Origin: an uncultured Veillonella sp.
GTDB lineage: Bacteria; Bacillota; Negativicutes; Veillonellales; Veillonellaceae
Reading direction: 5' to 3'
Assembly: GCA_902466275.1 (NCBI GenBank)
Contig: CABQQJ010000006.1
Span: 1 to 11,340 of the forward strand
Length of the DNA stretch: 11,340 nt
Shown piece after piece: positions 7,034 to 11,340 of the stretch. The translations under genes were made by a program, and so were the position numbers. Each line of letters starts with the position of its first letter. Position 1 is the first letter of the stretch. The notes under the pieces were generated by a model. It was not told the DNA's origin, did no database searches, and saw only the letters and a program-made list of their open reading frames with translations.

Positions 7034-7147
7034 AAACATGCCACCTATTCTGTTGCCCTAGCTACTTCATAAAACTTTTATCTTTCCTATTGTGAAAGTA
7101 TAGTTATGAGCCATTAGCTGCTTTAATTCTAACTAGTTATACATAAT

Positions 7148-7197
7148 AAAACATCCTACTAAACGCTATATTACAATAGAGTTCAATAGGATGTTTT
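7148..7197. terminator. Terminator after the Nim-like gene
   Basis: Arms AAAACATCCTA (7148-7158) and TAGGATGTTTT (7187-7197) are perfectly complementary over 11 bp. The loop can fold further (CTAT with ATAG). Both ends carry four Ts in the outgoing direction. It lies directly after the stop of the Nim-like gene and closes the SRPBCC-MarR-Nim operon. Confidence 0.8.
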
Positions 7198-7201
7198 GTC
7201 A

Positions 7202-7714
7202 TTATTTAGTTAATGGAGGCATAATAATATCTTGTTCAAACTGTCTTCGTCTTTTTGCAGTATAGTCTACAACCTTAATTTGAACTACGCCCACAGAGTT
7301 TACCATGGCATCGGTAAAGGTAAATTCTCGACCGGTCTGATGCTTCATCAACACTTGTAAACCATGAACTTTTTCATCAACACGCTCTAAGTAGGTAGCC
7401 TCTCCTCGGCCCATCACACTAGAATAAACTGAGCTATATTTACAAGGAATATCTCCACCTGATACGAGGGCCTCATCATTACCGTCAATTTCGATAAATA
7501 CATGGGGGTTCACTTTAATCAAATTAAACTTCTTCCCCTCATGATAGCCATGTACATATATGTAGAGTATATCATCTACAATTTCATAACCGAAATGTAA
7601 AGGTACTACATAAGGGTAATCACCATCCATCATACCTAGGTGAATAATACGAGTACTATTTAAAATGCCCTTAATTTCATCTATATTTGTAACCATACGA
7701 TCTTGACGTCTCAT
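7202..7714 (-). CDS. NimA-like flavin-binding protein (pyridoxamine 5'-phosphate oxidase fold)
   Basis: From the ATG at 7714 this is a 170-residue cytoplasmic protein with the split-barrel FMN-binding fold of the NimA family. Some members reduce 5-nitroimidazole drugs to harmless amines; most have unknown substrates. Visible family marks are MRRQDRMVT at the start, YPYVVPLHFGYE (33-44), IYVHGYHEGKKFNLIKVNP (52-70), Cys91, SSVYSSVMGRGEA (94-106), and GLQVLMKHQTG (118-128). His55 lies where NimA carries its reactive histidine. An in-frame GTG at 7726 is not the start, because GTGGAGG there is the ribosome binding site. It is the last gene of the operon, 35 bases after the MarR gene, so it is probably induced when MarR lets go. 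Whether it confers drug resistance cannot be told from sequence. Confidence 0.87.
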   Translation of the reverse strand: MRRQDRMVTNIDEIKGILNSTRIIHLGMMDGDYPYVVPLHFGYEIVDDILYIYVHGYHEGKKFNLIKVNPHVFIEIDGNDEALVSGGDIPCKYSSVYSSVMGRGEATYLERVDEKVHGLQVLMKHQTGREFTFTDAMVNSVGVVQIKVVDYTAKRRRQFEQDIIMPPLTK

Positions 7715-7749
7715 AATAGCCTCCACAAGAATCAGAAAATTAATACACC

Positions 7750-8193
7750 TTACTCTTCATGTAATCTGCCAAGAAGATGTTTAAATTGAGCTTCATCACT
7801 CTTCAGCTTTCCGAAAAAGATTTCATCAATTTCTTCGACTAATGGGACTGCCTTTTGTAATATTGCACCCCCCTCTTCATTCAAAAGAACCGCTTTCGCA
7901 CGTGTATCTCTAGAGTGTTCTTTTCGCTCTACAAAACCACGTTTTTCCAATAAGCTCAATATTTGAGATACCGTCATAACATCTATCCCTGAAAGTTTTG
8001 AAATCATAACTTGTGTAACTTCGTTATCATGTTGTGACAGATAAGCAAGAGACGCTAAAACAACAAATTGAGGATGTGTTAAGTTCAACTCTTTTAACGC
8101 TTGTTTTATAGTAAAATGCCATTTATTGTACACCCTCATGAACAATAATCCTGTTGATTTTTCTGAATTGTCTTTATATTTTGATGTAAACAA
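7750..8193 (-). CDS. MarR-family transcriptional regulator, TTG start
   Basis: This 147-residue cytoplasmic dimeric repressor has the MarR winged helix layout: N-terminal dimer helix (about 15-38), LTHPQFVVLASLAYL (38-52), recognition region VTQVMISKLSGIDVMTVSQILSLLEKRGFVERK (59-91), wing HSRDTRAKAVLLNEEG (93-108), and a C-terminal dimer helix. The start is a TTG at 8193, supported by AAGGTGA (8201-8207) seven bases before it. The site overlaps the stop codon of the upstream gene, which suggests translational coupling and low output, as befits a repressor. An internal ATG at residue 19 would cut off the first dimer helix and has a poorer site. It lies mid-operon between the SRPBCC and Nim genes. 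Its likely operator is the palindrome at 8628-8651. The inducing ligand is unknown. Confidence 0.88.
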   Translation of the reverse strand: MFTSKYKDNSEKSTGLLFMRVYNKWHFTIKQALKELNLTHPQFVVLASLAYLSQHDNEVTQVMISKLSGIDVMTVSQILSLLEKRGFVERKEHSRDTRAKAVLLNEEGGAILQKAVPLVEEIDEIFFGKLKSDEAQFKHLLGRLHEE

Positions 8194-8205
8194 ACAGCAA
8201 TCACC

Positions 8206-8613
8206 TTATCTTTCTAAACAATTTTTTAGAATAAATATAGATTGAGGAACATCCGAAAAAACTTGACTTAAAAATTCTAAATGTTGCTTATCTTCACTTT
8301 CTAAGCTTACAGTGTGTTTTACATTTACACTTCCGTCATGATTATCAATTATTTGATGTCCGAAAAGAATAGCACCAAATGGAGTTTCAGTCTTATCCCA
8401 AAACTCTTCAAAAGGTTTTACAAGAGTAAGTTGATATTCCATAGGTGGTATACCTTCAAGCTCCATTGTACCACATGAACCGGTCTCAAATTTACCGTTT
8501 AATGTAATATTTTTTAGATCCTCTTCCCAGTCATACCATTTTTCGATATTCGCATAATACGTCCACACAGCTTCTTTTGCCGCTTTTATTTTCAAACTAA
8601 AACTAAATTCCAT
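8206..8613 (-). CDS. SRPBCC-fold protein (polyketide cyclase/START-like)
   Basis: This 135-residue soluble protein has the START-like helix-grip pattern: a first strand and helix, FSLKIKAAKEAVWTYYANIEKWYDWEEDL (5-33), where the W-x2-Y-x4-I-x2-W pattern is typical of polyketide cyclase-like SRPBCC proteins; then alternating strands (TMELEGIPPMEYQLTLV, SVNVKHTVSL) and a final long helix. The fold makes a deep pocket for hydrophobic ligands, so it may bind or alter a small aromatic or lipid-like compound. No catalytic residues can be assigned. It is the first gene of the operon, with an excellent AAAAGGAGG site and a consensus-like promoter, followed 12 bases later by the MarR gene. The shared operon suggests that the same kind of compound is sensed by MarR and handled by this protein or the Nim-like enzyme (inference). 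Confidence 0.82.
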   Translation of the reverse strand: MEFSFSLKIKAAKEAVWTYYANIEKWYDWEEDLKNITLNGKFETGSCGTMELEGIPPMEYQLTLVKPFEEFWDKTETPFGAILFGHQIIDNHDGSVNVKHTVSLESEDKQHLEFLSQVFSDVPQSIFILKNCLER

Positions 8614-8627
8614 TTTATATCCTCCTT

Positions 8628-8651
8628 TTATTATAAGTATACTTATTATAA
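8628..8651. promoter_or_regulatory. MarR-type operator: 24-bp near-perfect palindrome
   Basis: The core ATAAGTATACTTAT (8633-8646) is a perfect 14-bp palindrome. Symmetry extends to 24 bp with a single mismatched pair. It overlaps the -10 box (8645-8650), the predicted start of transcription (near 8638) and the first bases of the ribosome binding site, an ideal place for repression by the MarR protein encoded in the same operon. Size and symmetry fit known MarR sites; the link to this MarR is inferred. Confidence 0.75.
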
Positions 8652-8673
8652 ATTATTTTATATTATTCGTCAA
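8645..8673 (-). promoter_or_regulatory. Strong promoter of the SRPBCC-MarR-Nim operon
   Basis: On the minus strand, TTGACG (8668-8673) and TATAAT (8645-8650) are exactly 17 bp apart, near the sigma-A/sigma-70 consensus. The predicted leader is only about 25 bases. The operator palindrome covers the -10 box and start point. Confidence 0.85.
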
Positions 8674-8770
8674 TAAACTTCATAAAAAAAGAATATTCTT
8701 TGCTTTTATCAATATAAGGATATACTCTATCAGAAAATCATATCATCTTTTGTCTACTGTAAAAATACAT

Positions 8771-8799
8771 TTGACTTTTTAGAATAGATACTGTATTAT
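8771..8799 (+). promoter_or_regulatory. Promoter of the CycA-like permease
   Basis: TTGACT (8771-8776) and TATTAT (8794-8799) are 17 bp apart, a good sigma-A match. The leader is about 90 bases and holds two TATAGATT copies (8813-8820, 8822-8829) of unknown meaning, then AAAGAGGT just before the start at 8896. Confidence 0.7.
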
Positions 8800-8895
8800 A
8801 AGAAAATAGTTTTATAGATTCTATAGATTATGAAAGTTATGGTTATCCATGGCTTTTTATGTTTATAGATAGTTTGTAGAAAAGAGGTCTTTATT

Positions 8896-10338
8896 ATGTC
8901 TGATACTCATCAGTTAAAACGGGGTCTTAAGAACAGGCATGTACAGTTGCTCGCTATCGGCGGTGCTATTGGTACAGGTTTATTCTTAGGCTCCGGCCGC
9001 GCCATTCACTTGGCTGGTCCATCCATTATATTCGCCTACCTAATAACAGGTGTTATTTGTTTCTTTATTATGAGAGCACTAGGCGAATTACTGTTATCTA
9101 ACCTAAACCACCACTCTTTTATCGACTTTGTAGAAGATTACTTAGGGGATCGAGCAGCATTTATCACGGGATGGACATACTGGTTTTGCTGGCTTTCACT
9201 AGCCATGGCAGACTTAACGGCCGTAGGCCTCTACATGCAGTACTGGATACCGTGGCTACCCCAATGGATTCCGGCCTTGATTGTCCTTGTCGCCTTGCTA
9301 TTAATGAATTTAACAGCTGTAAAATATTTCGGCGAAATGGAGTTCTGGTTTGCCTTGATTAAGGTAATTGCCATTATCTCCCTCATTATTATCGGTATCA
9401 TCATGATTATTACTGGTTTCACCACAGATGCTGGCGTCGCCGCCTTTAGCAATATGTGGAATTACGGAGGATGGTTTCCGAATGGAACGATGGGCTTTAT
9501 CCTATCATTCCAAATGGTTGTATTTGCTTTCACAGGCATAGAACTCGTAGGTTTAACGGCTGGCGAAACAGAAGATCCTGAAAAGGTTATTCCAATGGCC
9601 ATAAACAATATTCCATTGCGTATTATTTTATTCTATGTAGGCTCTTTAGCCATCATCATGAGTATTTACCCTTGGACTGCCGTTAACCCTGCTGCAAGTC
9701 CATTTGTGGCTGTATTTACCGCCGTTGGTATTACAGCCGCTGCAGGTATCGTAAACTTCGTAGTTCTTACATCTGCTGCATCTGCTACAAACTCTGGTAT
9801 CTTTAGTACAGGCCGTATGATTTATGCCCTTGCTAAACGCGGTCACGCACCTAGCTCTATGCGTCGCTTAACGCACAGCAGCGTACCGTACCAAGCAACG
9901 ATTTTCTCTGCAGCCGTATTATTGATTACGGTTGTACTTAACTACGTAATGCCTGAAGCAGTATTCGTTATGATTACATCAATCTCCACGTTCTGCTTTA
10001 TCTTTATTTGGGCCATGATGGTTATTTGCCATCTCAAATATCGCAAAAAAAATCCTGATGTAGTGGCACAGTCTAAATTTAAAATGCCTCTATACCCAGT
10101 AATGAATTACGTTATCCTCGCGTTCTTCGTTTTCGTTTTAGCCATTCTAGCCTTAAACGAAGATACGCGAATTGCCCTCTTGTTCACACCAATTTGGTTT
10201 ATTATTCTTTGGGCCTTCTACTCCATGCTTAACACGGACGATGAAGATGCTCTTGGGGAAGAACTCATCGAAATGGCTGGTGTAAAAGAAATTTACAAAA
10301 AACCTAAAAAAGACGATTCCGATGATTACGTAATCTAA
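8896..10338 (+). CDS. cycA: APC amino-acid permease, CycA-like (D-serine/D-alanine/glycine)
   Basis: This 480-residue inner-membrane proton symporter belongs to the amino acid transporter (AAT) group of the APC superfamily. It follows E. coli CycA over nearly its whole length: LKNRHVQLLAIGGAIGTGLFLGSG (11-34), AGPSIIF (40-46), MRALGELLLSNL (59-70), TGWTYWFCW (91-99), FGEMEFWFALIK (145-156), FAFTGIELVGLTAGETEDPEK (210-230), NFVVLTSAASATNSGIFSTGRM (287-308) and DTRIALLFTPIWFI (423-436). The unwound GAIGTG loop that binds the amino-acid backbone is intact. CycA imports D-alanine, D-serine and glycine and also D-cycloserine. The acidic-basic C-terminal tail (447-480) is longer than in E. coli. 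It is a single gene with its own promoter and terminator, divergent from the MarR operon. Fine specificity may differ from E. coli. Confidence 0.88.
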   Translation: MSDTHQLKRGLKNRHVQLLAIGGAIGTGLFLGSGRAIHLAGPSIIFAYLITGVICFFIMRALGELLLSNLNHHSFIDFVEDYLGDRAAFITGWTYWFCWLSLAMADLTAVGLYMQYWIPWLPQWIPALIVLVALLLMNLTAVKYFGEMEFWFALIKVIAIISLIIIGIIMIITGFTTDAGVAAFSNMWNYGGWFPNGTMGFILSFQMVVFAFTGIELVGLTAGETEDPEKVIPMAINNIPLRIILFYVGSLAIIMSIYPWTAVNPAASPFVAVFTAVGITAAAGIVNFVVLTSAASATNSGIFSTGRMIYALAKRGHAPSSMRRLTHSSVPYQATIFSAAVLLITVVLNYVMPEAVFVMITSISTFCFIFIWAMMVICHLKYRKKNPDVVAQSKFKMPLYPVMNYVILAFFVFVLAILALNEDTRIALLFTPIWFIILWAFYSMLNTDDEDALGEELIEMAGVKEIYKKPKKDDSDDYVI

Positions 10339-10341
10339 CAA

Positions 10342-10371
10342 AAAAGCTCGTGCTATGCACGAGCTTTTCTT
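10342..10371. terminator. Bidirectional terminator between converging genes
   Basis: AAAAGCTCGTGC (10342-10353) and GCACGAGCTTTT (10357-10368) form a perfect 12-bp stem with a TAT loop, flanked by As on the left and TTTTCTTTT on the right. It lies four bases after the permease stop and next to the stop of the opposing gene at 10372, so it serves both. Confidence 0.92.
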
Positions 10372-10944
10372 TTACTTCATTGACGGGAAGTTTTGTTGTT
10401 CATATTGTTGTAGATATGCTGGTAAGTTACTTGTATCTTCATTGTAATTAAAGATAGTCTTAATGCGATAGCCTTCTTGAGTGATTATGATATCAATAGA
10501 GGATGGTACTTCTTGACCATTCTGTTGCAAGTGATTAACTAATTCTTGCAAGGCCTCTGTTTGATGTAAAGAACCGGCCATATATTTACCCTTGGATAGA
10601 CCTGTATTTCTAATGACTTGGCCATTGTATACTTGACCTCTATTATCTTTGTAATAGAAGCGAACAGCATCCTTATCTCCCGTAGGAACTGCTTTAATAT
10701 AAATGGTCTTCCAATTCTTTTTAATCATCACTTTTGTAGCTTCTGCTAAATTATTAGACAAACGTCGTGTTTCTTTATTTGTTGATTTAGACACACCATT
10801 AACCTGTTGAATTTCATCATTCATAGGCATATCAATAGGTGCCACTACTGGATCTTGTTCTACCTTTTTTGCATCTGCAGGCTGAACCGCGAACATACCA
10901 ACAACCGCCATTACAGCTAATGCGGTAAGAGCAATTTTTTTCAT
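10372..10944 (-). CDS. Small exported protein, faintly YezG/DUF600-like
   Basis: From the ATG at 10944 this is a 190-residue protein with a Sec signal peptide (MKKIALTA, a hydrophobic stretch, ADA-K cut near residue 25). The start is set by the AAGGAGAGG site; a longer frame to 10974 would add polar residues before the signal. The mature part has a flexible acidic segment (26-60), then NNLAEATKVMIKKNWKTIYI (64-83), VRFYYKD (94-100), a helix TEALQELVNHLQQNGQEVP (129-147), and SIDIIITQEGYRIKTIFNYNED (149-170). This order (helix, W-K-x-I-Y, F-Y-Y, long helix, strand with G-x-K-x-x-F-x-Y) recalls the cytoplasmic YezG/DUF600 immunity proteins, but from memory only. It has its own strong promoter at 11001-11029 and is otherwise of unknown function. 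Confidence 0.72.
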   Translation of the reverse strand: MKKIALTALAVMAVVGMFAVQPADAKKVEQDPVVAPIDMPMNDEIQQVNGVSKSTNKETRRLSNNLAEATKVMIKKNWKTIYIKAVPTGDKDAVRFYYKDNRGQVYNGQVIRNTGLSKGKYMAGSLHQTEALQELVNHLQQNGQEVPSSIDIIITQEGYRIKTIFNYNEDTSNLPAYLQQYEQQNFPSMK

Positions 10945-11000
10945 TCCACCTCTCCTTAGAGAATTTATCAACACAAATTACATTTTATACAACACATTAT

Positions 11001-11029
11001 ATTATATTCATTTAACTATATATTATCAA
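11001..11029 (-). promoter_or_regulatory. Promoter of the YezG-like exported-protein gene
   Basis: On the minus strand, TTGATA (11024-11029) and TATAAT (11001-11006) are 17 bp apart. The -35 box starts two bases after the stop codon of the upstream gene, so the exported protein is transcribed separately. The leader is about 50 bases. Confidence 0.75.
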
Positions 11030-11030
11030 G

Positions 11031-11340
11031 TTAATTTGATTTTTCAGTATTTACCTTCTTAATTATTTGATTCCATTGTTCGAAAAGTTCAGTATTATAA
11101 TTCATATCCATATATTTGATATTGAAGGAATCTATAGGCTTCAAGTTATTATAAAACTCCATCTCATCTGTATTAGTATTCCAGAATAACATCATATTTT
11201 CATATATAGGTATACCATAATACTGTTCAGCTTTTAAAAATTCAAATGATAAATTCATGTTAGGCTTCGCATAGTTAAGAGGACTAACAGTAAGCAAATA
11301 GGTATCGCCTGCCTTACCATTCATGTATAAATCTCTAGGA
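11031..11340 (-). CDS. Hypothetical protein, C-terminal part only (5' end beyond window)
   Basis: The frame ends with TAA at 11031-11033 and stays open to the right edge, giving at least 102 residues. An internal ATG at 11324 has no ribosome binding site, and the frame continues upstream of it (PRDLY), so the start lies outside the window. Visible text includes GDTYLLTVSPLNYAKP, a NLSFEFLKAEQYYGIPIYE segment, and a polar helical C-terminus rich in Asn and Lys. It has no membrane segment and no motif I recognise. Base composition is more AT-rich than the permeases, like the other exported-protein genes here. Its end is directly followed by the promoter of the next gene, so the two are not a tight operon. 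Function is unknown. Confidence 0.6.
   Translation of the reverse strand, partial: PRDLYMNGKAGDTYLLTVSPLNYAKPNMNLSFEFLKAEQYYGIPIYENMMLFWNTNTDEMEFYNNLKPIDSFNIKYMDMNYNTELFEQWNQIIKKVNTEKSN

Noticed and set aside
8830..8868. 12-codon frame in the cycA leader as a leader peptide
   Set aside because: It has no ribosome binding site, no run of regulatory codons, and no alternative hairpins.
9646..9846. Cysteine-rich minus-strand frame inside cycA
   Set aside because: Its many Cys codons are the reverse complement of Ala (GCA) codons of the permease; it looks like a zinc protein only by chance.
11031..11324. Complete 97-residue gene starting at the ATG at 11324
   Set aside because: No ribosome binding site precedes it and the frame stays open to the window edge, so it is annotated as a partial gene.

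Overview
The window looks like a chromosomal stretch from a low-GC anaerobic Firmicute. The AT-rich intergenic DNA, AGGAGG-type ribosome binding sites, sigma-A-like promoters and T-tailed hairpins point that way. The protein flavour (type I dehydroquinase, CycA-like permease, many small Sec-exported proteins) suggests a Negativicute such as Veillonella. The genus is an inference that I could not test. There is no rRNA, tRNA, insertion sequence, phage gene or CRISPR array. The window is mostly ordinary housekeeping, transport and regulatory genes, with one compact self-regulated stress cassette and a group of uncharacterised exported proteins.

Left part (1-4690). A nearly complete aroD (3-dehydroquinate dehydratase, minus strand) runs off the left edge. 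It has its own promoter and a hairpin leader. Next come an MdtG-like MFS efflux pump and an IscR-like Rrf2 regulator, both on the minus strand and each with its own terminator. Divergent from the regulator is a plus-strand NCS2 purine permease of the AzgA/PbuG group, ending in a very strong hairpin terminator.

Middle part (4690-8680). Two adjacent minus-strand genes encode Sec-exported proteins that share a DUF4367-like domain, single in the upstream protein and doubled in the downstream one. To their right is a tight minus-strand operon: SRPBCC-fold protein, then MarR regulator (TTG start), then NimA-like flavin-binding protein. Its promoter is near consensus (TTGACG, 17 bp, TATAAT). A 24-bp near-perfect palindrome overlaps the -10 box and the start of transcription, so the operon is very probably repressed by its own MarR protein.

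Right part (8680-11340). Divergent from that operon is a CycA-like D-serine/D-alanine/glycine permease on the plus strand. It converges, over a shared bidirectional terminator, on a small exported protein whose mature part faintly resembles the YezG/DUF600 immunity-protein family. A partial hypothetical gene enters from the right edge.

Five starts were placed by ribosome binding sites: the NCS2 permease at 3161, the double-domain exported protein at 6071, the Nim-like protein at 7714, MarR at 8193 (TTG) and the YezG-like protein at 10944. I found no dramatic new system. The best leads are the MarR operon, the duplicated exported-domain family, the exported YezG-like protein, and a purine permease lacking a usual substrate-site asparagine.
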